Positions 1 through 6,237 of a stretch of 6,893 nucleotides of DNA are shown here, piece after piece. Source of the DNA: Verrucomicrobiota bacterium (GTDB taxonomy: Bacteria; Verrucomicrobiota; Verrucomicrobiia; Limisphaerales; CAZBKV01); contig JAGHDA010000267.1 of NCBI GenBank assembly GCA_021160185.1, forward strand, positions 1 to 6,893, given 5' to 3'. The translations under genes and the position numbers were made by a program. Each line of letters begins with the position of its first letter. Position 1 is the stretch's first letter. The notes beneath the pieces are model-generated. The model was given only the letters and a program-made list of their open reading frames with translations. It had not been told where the DNA came from and ran no database searches.

Positions 1-928
1 ACCGAACCTTGGGCGCCCAGCCAAGCTTGCGCCGGGCCTTGGCGGCGTCTCCCACCAGGTTGTCGACGTCCACCGGCCGATAGTAGCGCGGGTCCACCTC
101 CACATGCTCCCGCCAATCCAACCCGACATAGCCAAAGGCCTCTTCGAGAAAATCGCGCACCGAATGGACTTCGCCGGTGGCGATGACGTAATCGTCCGGC
201 TCTTCCTGCTGCAGCATGAGCCACATTGCCTCGACGTATTCCTTGGCGTAGCCCCAATCCCGCTTGGCGTCCAAGTTGCCCAGGTAAACTTTGCTCTGGA
301 GCCCTTCCAGGATGTGCGCCACGGCGCGGGTGATTTTGCGGGTGACGAAGTTTTCACCTCGCCGGGGCGACTCATGATTGAAAAGGATGCCGTTGCACGC
401 ATGGAAGCCGTAGGCCTCGCGGTAGGTGACCGTGGCCCAATAGGCGCAGAGCTTGGCGCAGGCGTAAGGGCTTCGGGGCCGGAAAGGCGTCTTCTCGTTT
501 TGAGGAACCTGGGCCGGCTTGCCGAACATCTCGCTCGAGGAGGCCTGGTAAAACCGGGGCTTGAGGCCGACCGCCCGAATCGCCTCCAACAGCCGCACGC
601 ACCCGGTGGCCGCCACGTCGGTGGTGTACTCGGCCGAATCGAAGCTCACCCGCACATGGCTCTGGGCGGCCAGGTTGTAAACCTCGTCCGGCTCGATCCC
701 GGCCAGAAGCCGGGCCAACCCCGCCCCGTCGGTCAAATCGCCGTAATGCAGGTGAAGCCGGGCGGTGTCCCGGTCCGGATCGTTCAGCACGGCCTCGAGC
801 CGGCCGGTGTTGAAGGAGCTGGAGCGCCGGATCAGCCCATGAACTTCGTACCCCTTGTCCAGAAGGAACTCCGCCAAGTAGGAGCCGTCCTGTCCGGTAA
901 TCCCGGTGATAAATGCCTTTTTTGCCAT
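1..928 (-). CDS. gmd: GDP-mannose 4,6-dehydratase, 5' part (C-terminus beyond left edge)
   Basis: Gmd converts GDP-D-mannose to GDP-4-dehydro-6-deoxy-D-mannose, the cytoplasmic first step toward GDP-L-fucose, GDP-D-rhamnose and similar sugars for surface glycans. I translated 309 residues from the ATG at 928-926; bacterial Gmd is usually about 340-375, so only the C-terminal end is missing. It is an extended short-chain dehydrogenase. The Rossmann motif TGITGQDG is at residues 8-15, and the NADP-contacting segment LIRRSS at 32-37. ASSSEMFG at 129-136 carries the catalytic Ser/Glu, and the SPYACAK block at 153-159 gives Tyr155 and Lys159. The substrate-binding NHESPRRGE block is at 184-192, and RDWGYAKEYV, a Gmd hallmark, at 223-232. 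All catalytic positions are intact. A purine-rich GGGGAGA (942-948 on the minus strand) lies 13 bases before the ATG, a rather long spacing. The gene diverges from the secreted-protein gene at 1152. A GDP-fucose synthase or other nucleotide-sugar gene may follow outside the window. Confidence 0.97.
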   Translation of the reverse strand, partial: MAKKAFITGITGQDGSYLAEFLLDKGYEVHGLIRRSSSFNTGRLEAVLNDPDRDTARLHLHYGDLTDGAGLARLLAGIEPDEVYNLAAQSHVRVSFDSAEYTTDVAATGCVRLLEAIRAVGLKPRFYQASSSEMFGKPAQVPQNEKTPFRPRSPYACAKLCAYWATVTYREAYGFHACNGILFNHESPRRGENFVTRKITRAVAHILEGLQSKVYLGNLDAKRDWGYAKEYVEAMWLMLQQEEPDDYVIATGEVHSVRDFLEEAFGYVGLDWREHVEVDPRYYRPVDVDNLVGDAAKARRKLGWAPKVR

Positions 929-1151
929 AGCTTCGTTGCGGTCTCCCCGCGCTTCGCGCCGCGGACCTCGGAGCCGCCGCGGGTCCAAAACGCTTGTCAG
1001 AACCGCGTTCCGGGCTACCGTTTTACCGGAACCGATCGAGACGGCAACGAAAAGGTAGGGGGCTTGGCACAAGCTTTGCTCCAACCAGTCGTCGGGAAAG
1101 TCCGAGAAAAAAGCGCAAAAGGCGCAGTCACTTTCAGAAAAAGCAAGCACC
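929..1151. other. divergent spacer between gmd and the secreted-protein gene
   Basis: This 223-base spacer separates two genes that point away from each other, so it should hold a promoter for each. I see no convincing -35/-10 pair in either direction. The gmd half (about 945-985) is very GC-rich and contains two CCGCGG hexamers. The right half (about 1100-1150) is A-rich, with runs such as GAGAAAAAA and CAGAAAAAG just before the ATG at 1152; this could be an unwound or weakly SD-like leader. No open frame with a recognisable product lies here. Confidence 0.5.
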
Positions 1152-2264
1152 ATGAAAGCAATGCGACCGCTGCTCGCGCTGGCCGGGATCGCCGGGCTCC
1201 TTCAGGCTCAGGAGCCGATCACCGTCACCTCGTTCGATATGTTCAACGCGACCGGCCAGTATTACCGCGCCTACGTGGCCACCAACGTGGACAACGTCTC
1301 CACCCTGCTTGGCCAAAGCGGCGGCCCTCGGGCGTGGAATTTTTCCCAAAGCCCGACCAACTACACCGCCCGCTTCGACTACGTGGCCCCCTCGGAAAGC
1401 GGATTGGACGCCTTGTTCCCGGAAGCTACGCTCGCCGAACGCAAGACCGTTGAGGAGACAGGCAAGACAAGCTGGCTCTTCCTTAAGCAGGAACCTGGAA
1501 CCGGCCGAATCAACTACGGCTTTCACGATCCGGACTTCAGCCCCGATATGCCCACCAGCGTCTTTGATCCCCCCATCGTCGACTTCCCGGAAAACATCAC
1601 TTACGGCTCAAGCTGGAGCGTCAGCACCGAGTTCCTCACCTCCATCGGGGCGCCGGACATCGGCTTCGACATCGGCTTGGGGGGAACCGCGCTGAACGCC
1701 CTTCCCGCGCCCCAGGACGACTTCGGCATTCCGGCCAAGATCATCTACAGCGCCGATTCCAAGGCGGACGCTTACGGGTACGTGACCCTGCCGAAGCTCG
1801 GTTTCATGGAATGCCTCCGGATCAATGAACTCGCCACCTACGAGATCCAGATCGACTTCGACTTCACCGGCAATTACCAAACAGTGGGCGTCTACTTCGT
1901 GCGGAGCCTTTACTGGCTGGCCAAGGATCGCGGCATCGTGGCCCAGGTCGTCTCCCAGCAATCCGGCACGCCGCCTTCGGACGCCTTTTCCACCGCGGCG
2001 GTGATTATGCGCCAGTTCGAGAACAATCACCCCGAGGGAAGCCGGGATCCGCTTCCGGTGGCCGACCTACAGATCACCCCCGGCCAAGACCAAGTCATGC
2101 TTCACTGGACGCCGCCGCTCAACGCCGCCAGTTTCCGCGTGGAAAGCACAGAGAGCCTCGGCGACCCTTCTTCCTGGACGCCCGTCACCACAACTACAAA
2201 TAATTTCCTCATCGTGCCCACGGAGGGCCCATGGCGTTTCTTCCGGATTGTGAGCCTGCCCTAA
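1152..2264 (+). CDS. secreted protein of unknown function with fibronectin-III-like C-terminal domain
   Basis: I do not recognise this 370-residue protein as a named family. A short basic N-terminus and a hydrophobic stretch (about 5-17) ending LLQA|QE suggest a Sec signal peptide cut after Ala19. There is no lipobox cysteine and only one cysteine in the whole protein. The body (about 20-295) is rich in aromatic, Asp, Asn and Thr residues, as in extracellular beta-rich proteins, with blocks such as AWNFSQSPTNY and LDALFPEATLAE. From about residue 300 (PLPVADLQITPG) to the end there is a compact beta-sandwich-like tail with LHW, FRVEST and a final FFRIVSLP. This resembles the Fn3-type tails common on Verrucomicrobia exported proteins. 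A second ATG at 1161 would also give a usable signal peptide, and neither start has a strong Shine-Dalgarno. Its end overlaps the next gene by 34 bases, so the two are probably co-expressed. Export is likely; the function is open. Confidence 0.85.
   Translation: MKAMRPLLALAGIAGLLQAQEPITVTSFDMFNATGQYYRAYVATNVDNVSTLLGQSGGPRAWNFSQSPTNYTARFDYVAPSESGLDALFPEATLAERKTVEETGKTSWLFLKQEPGTGRINYGFHDPDFSPDMPTSVFDPPIVDFPENITYGSSWSVSTEFLTSIGAPDIGFDIGLGGTALNALPAPQDDFGIPAKIIYSADSKADAYGYVTLPKLGFMECLRINELATYEIQIDFDFTGNYQTVGVYFVRSLYWLAKDRGIVAQVVSQQSGTPPSDAFSTAAVIMRQFENNHPEGSRDPLPVADLQITPGQDQVMLHWTPPLNAASFRVESTESLGDPSSWTPVTTTTNNFLIVPTEGPWRFFRIVSLP
2222..2227 (+). promoter_or_regulatory. Shine-Dalgarno GGAGGG for the pseudopilin gene, inside the upstream gene
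   Basis: GGAGGG ends three bases before the ATG at 2231. The spacing is tight, but this is the strongest SD-like match on the plus strand of the window. It supports the start at 2231, which is the only start codon (ATG, GTG or TTG) between the in-frame stop at 2201-2203 and the hydrophobic segment. Because it lies within the last codons of the secreted-protein gene, ribosomes finishing that gene could start the next one. Confidence 0.6.
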
Positions 2265-3136
2265 GCCGGCCCGCGCCAAGACGCAGCCTTAGGGCGGAAC
2301 CGCTTGCCCGCCCGGGCGGCGGAGCGTTCACCCTGATCGAGCTGCTGGTGGTCATCGCCATCATCGCCCTTCTGGCGGCGATGCTTCTGCCCGCCCTGGC
2401 CAAGGCCAAAAGCGCGGCCCGCTCGATCAAATGCCGCAGCAACGTCCGGCAGATCCTCTTCGGCATCATCTCCTACACCGACGACACCGGGCATTACCCC
2501 GTCTTCAACTACGATCCGCTGGCCGAAAAACCCAACGAGTTCTGGCCGGACAAGATCTACCCCTACACTGACAGCCGCTGGACCAACGAGTTGTACCGGT
2601 GCCCGGACTACCGCGGAGCCACAGTCAACGGCAACGACGACGCCGTGCCTCTGGGCAGCTACGGGTACAACGCCAAAGGCGTCCAATACGTCTACAGCGA
2701 CCTGGGCCTGGGCGGGCTCTTCTCCAAGATGATCCTGGACCAACCCTCCGATCAGTTCAAAGCCATCGACGTGCGCGTCCCAGCCTCGAAAGTCCGCGTT
2801 CCCAGCGACATGATCGCCGTGGGCGACGCCAACTTGACCTGGATCCCAGCCGGGCTGATGCGCCTCTATTACAACTTGGACATGGAAGACAACTACAGCG
2901 GCATGGCAATGCTGGACATCAACACCCGCAACCACAGCCAGTCGCCGGCTTACGCGGCCAGCGAGCAAATCATCCAAGCCACCCGCCGCCGGCACAATTA
3001 CCGTCACAACATCGGCTTCTGCGACGGCCACACGGAGCAAATCCTGGAGCCCAAGCTGTTCGAGCAGTCCGACAACGCCCTGCGCCGGTGGAACAACGAC
3101 CACGAACCCCATCCCGACCTGCTCACGCCCCTCTGA
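2231..3136 (+). CDS. type IV pilin-like pseudopilin, H-X9-DG type
   Basis: This 301-residue protein has a type IV prepilin N-terminus. A basic leader (residues 1-32, ending PGGGA) is followed by Phe33, the conserved Glu37 at mature position 5, and a hydrophobic helix to about residue 53. LLPALAKAK follows. A prepilin peptidase would cut before Phe33, leaving a membrane-anchored pseudopilin that can enter a pilus or type II-secretion-like filament. The globular part has Cys68, a YRCPDYRG block with Cys124, and the C-terminal H-X9-DG signature (His255, Asp265-Gly266, then HTE). These are typical of the large pseudopilin families of Verrucomicrobia and Planctomycetes, which are often single genes with unknown partners. 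The start at 2231 overlaps the previous gene but is the only one available. The leader is longer than usual. No assembly ATPase, secretin or prepilin peptidase is encoded nearby, so it must use machinery encoded elsewhere. The class is well supported; the specific role is unknown. Confidence 0.93.
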   Translation: MAFLPDCEPALSRPAPRRSLRAEPLARPGGGAFTLIELLVVIAIIALLAAMLLPALAKAKSAARSIKCRSNVRQILFGIISYTDDTGHYPVFNYDPLAEKPNEFWPDKIYPYTDSRWTNELYRCPDYRGATVNGNDDAVPLGSYGYNAKGVQYVYSDLGLGGLFSKMILDQPSDQFKAIDVRVPASKVRVPSDMIAVGDANLTWIPAGLMRLYYNLDMEDNYSGMAMLDINTRNHSQSPAYAASEQIIQATRRRHNYRHNIGFCDGHTEQILEPKLFEQSDNALRRWNNDHEPHPDLLTPL

Positions 3137-3188
3137 ACGCGAACCGAGTCCTGACTTGTTCTTTGCGCCTCCTGAACGCATCCTTCGC

Positions 3189-3221
3189 TCGAATCGCGCG
3201 GCGAAACCGAAACGGATTCGA
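3189..3221 (+). repeat. 7-base inverted repeat upstream of the S9 peptidase gene
   Basis: TCGAATC (3189-3195) and GATTCGA (3215-3221) are perfect inverted copies separated by 19 bases, ending 14 bases before the peptidase ATG. They could form a leader hairpin or a spaced operator. The repeat is short enough to occur by chance, and no T-run follows, so it is not an intrinsic terminator. Confidence 0.3.
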
Positions 3222-3224
3222 CAA

Positions 3225-3231
3225 AGAGAAG
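3225..3231 (+). promoter_or_regulatory. weak Shine-Dalgarno AGAGAAG for the S9 peptidase
   Basis: This purine-rich stretch ends four bases before the ATG at 3236. It supports that start, as does the signal peptide that begins immediately afterwards. The match to the anti-SD sequence is partial. Confidence 0.45.
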
Positions 3232-3235
3232 CCCT

Positions 3236-5194
3236 ATGAAACGCCCGAACTTGCGCAGTCGGCTGGTTTCCGCCATCCTCTTCGGCCTGTTGACAATGAG
3301 CATGCAAGCTGAACTGCCGCCCCTGATTCCGCTCGAAGACTTCTTCCGCAACCCGGCCGAGGTCGGACACAGCCTTTCCCCTTCCGGAGAATACATCGCC
3401 TGCCTCAAGCCTTGGCGCTCCCGGCTCAACCTCTTCGTCCGGGAAGTCGAGTCCGGCCGGGAAAAGCGCGTCACCTCGGTGGAAACCCGGGACATCGCCT
3501 CGTTCGACTGGGTGAGCGACGACTTCCTGGCTTACACCCTGGATCAGGGCGGCGACGAAAATTTCCACGTGTTCCTGGCGCGCCGGGACGGCTCCGAGAC
3601 GAAGGACCTGACTCCATTCCCGGAAACGCGCGCGGCGATTCTCGATCCCCTGCCCCGGGATCCGCGTCACTTCCTGATCCAGCACAACCGGCGGGACAAG
3701 CGGGTCTTCGACGCCTACCGGGTGGATCTGAAGACGGGCGAAACGCAACTGGTGGTGGAGAACCCGGGCGTGATCACCGGCTACATGGCCGACCATGAGG
3801 GGCGCGTCCGAGCCGCGGTCTCGGCCGACGGGGTGCAAACCAGCCTCCTGTTCCGGGAATCGGAAGAGGAGGATTTCCGGACGGTGCTGACGACTGATTT
3901 CCGGGACACCCTCGCCCCGCTGGCCTTTACCTTCGACAACCAATTCCTCTACTGCGCCTCGAATCTGGGACGGGACCGCCAGGCGATTGTCGTGTTCGAC
4001 CCCCGCAAGGCCCAGGAAACCCGCGTGATCTACGAACACCCTCAAGTGGACACGGGAGAGATCCTCCTCTCGGAAAAACGCAAAAAGCTCACCGGGGCCG
4101 CTTTCCTCGCCGCGAAACGGGGCTACAAGTTTTTTGACGAGGAACGCCGGCGGCTTCAGGAACGGCTTGAAGCCAAGCTGCCCGGGGTCGAAGTCGTTGT
4201 CGTCAGCGCAAACCTCAACGAGGACCGTTTCATCGTCCGCACCTACAGCGACAAGACCCGCGGCGCGGTTTACTTGTACGACGCGGGGAAAAACCGCCTC
4301 GCCTGCCTTGCCGAGATCAGCCCCTGGCTCAATCCCGAGCACATGGCCGACGTGCGGCCGATCGTCTACCAAAGCCGCGACGGCCTCTTGATCCTGGGGT
4401 ACCTGACCCTGCCCAAAGGGGTTCCGCCGCGCCGTTTGCCCACAGTCATCCTGCCCCACGGCGGCCCCTGGGCGCGCGACGCATGGGGTTTTGACCCTGT
4501 GCTCCAGATGCTCGCCAACCGCGGCTACGCCGTCCTCCAGATGAATTTCCGCGGCTCGACGGGCTTCGGCCGCAAGTTCTGGGAGCTCAGCTTCAAACAA
4601 TGGGGGCTGGCCATGCAAAACGACGTGACCGACGGGGTCCGATGGCTGATCGAACAAGGGGTGGCCGACCCCAAGCGCGTGGGCATCTTCGGCGGGTCTT
4701 ACGGCGGCTACGTGGTGCTGGCGGGACTGACGTTCACCCCCGACCTTTACGCCTGCGGCGTGGATTATGTGGGCGTGGCCAACCTCTTCACCCTCATGGA
4801 AACCATCCCTCCCTACTGGGAGCCGATGCGCCGGATGATGTACGAGATGATCGGCGACCCGGAAAAAGACGCCGAGCTGTTCCGGCGCGTTTCACCCGTG
4901 TTCCACGCCGACCGCATCAAGGCCCCGCTTCTGATCGTCCAAGGCGCCAACGACCCCAGGGTAAAAAAGGCCGAATCGGACCAGATGGTGGAAGCCCTCC
5001 GCCAACGCGGCGTGGAGACGCCCTACCTGGTCAAAGACAACGAAGGCCACGGCTTCCACAACGAAGAAAATCGCTTCGAGGTCTACCGGGCCCTTGAACA
5101 ATTCTTCGCCCGGCGCCTGGGCGGACGCGTCGGCTCCGGCAAGGACATCCTGGGCAAGCTGGAAAAAACCGCCGCTCCTTCCGCCAAACGTTAA
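3236..5194 (+). CDS. exported S9-family (prolyl oligopeptidase family) serine peptidase
   Basis: The 652-residue product is a complete S9 peptidase, with a length typical of the S9C-like acylaminoacyl/dipeptidyl peptidase branch. A signal peptide is visible: basic MKRPNLRSRL, a hydrophobic core, then SMQA|ELPP with cleavage after Ala25. The protein is therefore probably periplasmic or surface-exposed. Residues of about 30-375 form the beta-propeller that limits access to short peptides (repeated blade patterns such as SPSGEYIA and DWVSDDFLAYT). The alpha/beta-hydrolase domain follows, with HGGPW at 408-412, NFRGSTGFG at 437-445, the nucleophile in GGSYGGY (Ser488), Asp573 in GANDPRV and His605 in EGHGF, so the triad is complete. 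A basic tail of about 20 residues follows the hydrolase fold. The gene lies 99 bases after the pseudopilin gene on the same strand and may be co-transcribed or have its own promoter. Substrate specificity (acylaminoacyl, dipeptidyl or oligopeptidase) cannot be told from the sequence. Confidence 0.95.
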   Translation: MKRPNLRSRLVSAILFGLLTMSMQAELPPLIPLEDFFRNPAEVGHSLSPSGEYIACLKPWRSRLNLFVREVESGREKRVTSVETRDIASFDWVSDDFLAYTLDQGGDENFHVFLARRDGSETKDLTPFPETRAAILDPLPRDPRHFLIQHNRRDKRVFDAYRVDLKTGETQLVVENPGVITGYMADHEGRVRAAVSADGVQTSLLFRESEEEDFRTVLTTDFRDTLAPLAFTFDNQFLYCASNLGRDRQAIVVFDPRKAQETRVIYEHPQVDTGEILLSEKRKKLTGAAFLAAKRGYKFFDEERRRLQERLEAKLPGVEVVVVSANLNEDRFIVRTYSDKTRGAVYLYDAGKNRLACLAEISPWLNPEHMADVRPIVYQSRDGLLILGYLTLPKGVPPRRLPTVILPHGGPWARDAWGFDPVLQMLANRGYAVLQMNFRGSTGFGRKFWELSFKQWGLAMQNDVTDGVRWLIEQGVADPKRVGIFGGSYGGYVVLAGLTFTPDLYACGVDYVGVANLFTLMETIPPYWEPMRRMMYEMIGDPEKDAELFRRVSPVFHADRIKAPLLIVQGANDPRVKKAESDQMVEALRQRGVETPYLVKDNEGHGFHNEENRFEVYRALEQFFARRLGGRVGSGKDILGKLEKTAAPSAKR

Positions 5195-5216
5195 AAGCCG
5201 CGTTGGGAGGCAACGC
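5193..5216 (-). terminator. weak intrinsic terminator candidate for the minus-strand isomerase gene
   Basis: Read on the minus strand, GCGTTG-CCTCC-CAACGC (5216-5200) forms a perfect 6-base-pair stem with a 5-base loop. It is followed by GGC and then TTTT (5196-5193). It lies about 75 bases past the isomerase stop and overlaps the stop codon of the convergent peptidase gene. The stem is short and the T-run brief, so termination strength is doubtful. Confidence 0.4.
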
Positions 5217-5227
5217 AGAGCCGCCCC

Positions 5228-5243
5228 CCGCCTGAAGAGGCGG
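5228..5243 (+). terminator. GC hairpin after the S9 peptidase gene
   Basis: CCGCCT-GAAG-AGGCGG is a perfect 6-base-pair stem closed by a tetraloop, 34 bases after the peptidase stop. No T-run follows directly; only a pyrimidine stretch, CCTCCTCTTT, appears about 15 bases later. It could slow or protect the 3' end of the peptidase mRNA, but it is not a textbook intrinsic terminator. Confidence 0.3.
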
Positions 5244-5291
5244 CAACGACGCGTCGGCCTCCTCTTTACGGGCGCGAGTTTGTTTTCCGGT

Positions 5292-6113
5292 CTACCGGTC
5301 GAAAACCTCGCGCAGATAAGCTAGGCTGCGCGAAGCAATCGCCTCCGGCCCCTCCTCGAACTTGAACACTTCCACGGAAACGTAGCCTTCGTAGCCGACT
5401 TCCCGGAGGGCAGCGGCAATGGGCCGAAAATCGGTCTCCCCGAAACCGGGCCCTTTGAGATTGGCGTCGTTGGCGTGGAAGTAGGCGAAGTAGGGCCAGG
5501 CTTCCCGAATAATCTGAGGGATGGGCTTGCCCTCGCTGGACATCGCCTTCACATCCAGCATGATGCGCAAAGAGGGCGAGGGAAGGCTCTTGACGAACTC
5601 AATCGCTTCGGCGGCTGTGTTGATGAAATTGGTCTCGACGGGGCTGAGCGGCTCGATGCAGATAGTGACTCCGCAGCGCTCGGCCCGGCGCACGGCTTGC
5701 TGGAGCGTCTCGCGGGCCCAAGCCGCCCCTTGTTCCCGGCTCACGCCCGGTTCCAGGCTCCTTTGCTTGGGAGAGCCGAGAATGATGAACCGCCCGCCCA
5801 GATCGCGGCAGAAATCCACCAGCTCCACAAAATACCGCGCGGTCCGCGCCCGGATCGCAAAGTCCGGATGGGTGAGGTGCATCCCTTCAGTCTGAACCAA
5901 AACCCAATGGATCCCGGAAATCTCCAAGCCCGCCTCTTCGGCCAGCCGGCGAATCTCGCATCGCTTCTCAGCCGGAACCTCCGTGACCCGCTTGGCGATG
6001 GTGAACGGAGCGATCTCGATGGCTTCATAGCCCACACGGGCCGCGTGTTTCATGGCCCGCTTCAGATCCCAACCGGCCTGATGGTAAATCTCGTTGCAGA
6101 TTGCAAATTTCAT
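5292..6113 (-). CDS. TIM-barrel sugar (phosphate) isomerase/epimerase, xylose-isomerase-like
   Basis: This 273-residue protein is a xylose-isomerase-like TIM barrel of the sugar phosphate isomerase/epimerase group, probably cytoplasmic since no signal peptide is visible. It begins MKFAICNEIY, with the strand-helix pattern continuing (GYEAIEIAPF, GLEISGIHWVL, GGRFIILGSP). The four expected metal ligands are Glu154 (ICIEPLSP), Asp187 (IMLDVKAM), His213 (YFHANDAN) and Glu248 (VSVEVF). Their spacing of 33, 26 and 35 residues equals that of D-tagatose 3-epimerase from Pseudomonas cichorii (Glu152, Asp185, His211, Glu246, from memory). However, the Arg found a few residues after the His in that enzyme is Leu here, so the same substrate is not implied. 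I chose the ATG at 6113 because GGGAG (6120-6124) sits six bases before it; the frame is open up to 6371, but that would overlap ileS and lengthen the family's normal N-terminus by 86 residues. It follows ileS by 124 bases on the same strand. The sugar substrate is unknown. Confidence 0.92.
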   Translation of the reverse strand: MKFAICNEIYHQAGWDLKRAMKHAARVGYEAIEIAPFTIAKRVTEVPAEKRCEIRRLAEEAGLEISGIHWVLVQTEGMHLTHPDFAIRARTARYFVELVDFCRDLGGRFIILGSPKQRSLEPGVSREQGAAWARETLQQAVRRAERCGVTICIEPLSPVETNFINTAAEAIEFVKSLPSPSLRIMLDVKAMSSEGKPIPQIIREAWPYFAYFHANDANLKGPGFGETDFRPIAAALREVGYEGYVSVEVFKFEEGPEAIASRSLAYLREVFDR

Positions 6114-6119
6114 AAGGCG

Positions 6120-6124
6120 CTCCC
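6120..6124 (-). promoter_or_regulatory. Shine-Dalgarno GGGAG for the TIM-barrel isomerase
   Basis: On the minus strand GGGAG lies six bases before the ATG at 6113-6111, a good spacing. This fixes the start at MKFAICNE rather than at an upstream ATG (6371) that would overlap ileS. Confidence 0.6.
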
Positions 6125-6145
6125 AGAGCCTGCCCGACCCCGGCG

Positions 6146-6213
6146 CGGCGCGCAAGCGCCGAAACGTCACGTTCTCAATCGCGTTTCTCAGCGTCCCGCG
6201 CGCCGAGGGCGCG
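6146..6213 (-). repeat. two GC-rich hairpins and a short palindrome between ileS and the isomerase gene
   Basis: The 124-base gap holds two perfect 6-base-pair stems: CGGCGC-GCAA-GCGCCG (6146-6161, plus-strand reading) and CGCGCC-GAG-GGCGCG (6199-6213). Between them is an odd palindrome, AACGT-C-ACGTT (6163-6173). Neither stem is followed by a T-run in the minus direction, so they are not clear terminators. They could separate ileS and isomerase expression or be a by-product of high GC. The palindrome, about 50 bases before the isomerase ATG, is a weak operator candidate. Confidence 0.35.
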
Positions 6214-6237
6214 GCGAACGGTTTGCCCTCAGGAGGC

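Noticed and set aside
1064..1092. A TTGGCA -35-like hexamer before the secreted-protein gene
   Set aside because: At the usual 17-base spacing the next hexamer is AGTCGT, which is not a plausible -10 box.
104..1453. A 449-codon open frame on the plus strand
   Set aside because: It is antisense to gmd over most of its length, then runs across the divergent spacer into the secreted-protein gene in another frame. It has no recognisable motif.
2261..4657. A 798-codon open frame on the minus strand
   Set aside because: It lies opposite the pseudopilin gene and most of the S9 peptidase gene, both of which have intact family motifs. Its translation is low-complexity Val/Gly/Arg/Ala-rich text with no domain, signal or SD. 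It is a by-product of high GC and codon bias.
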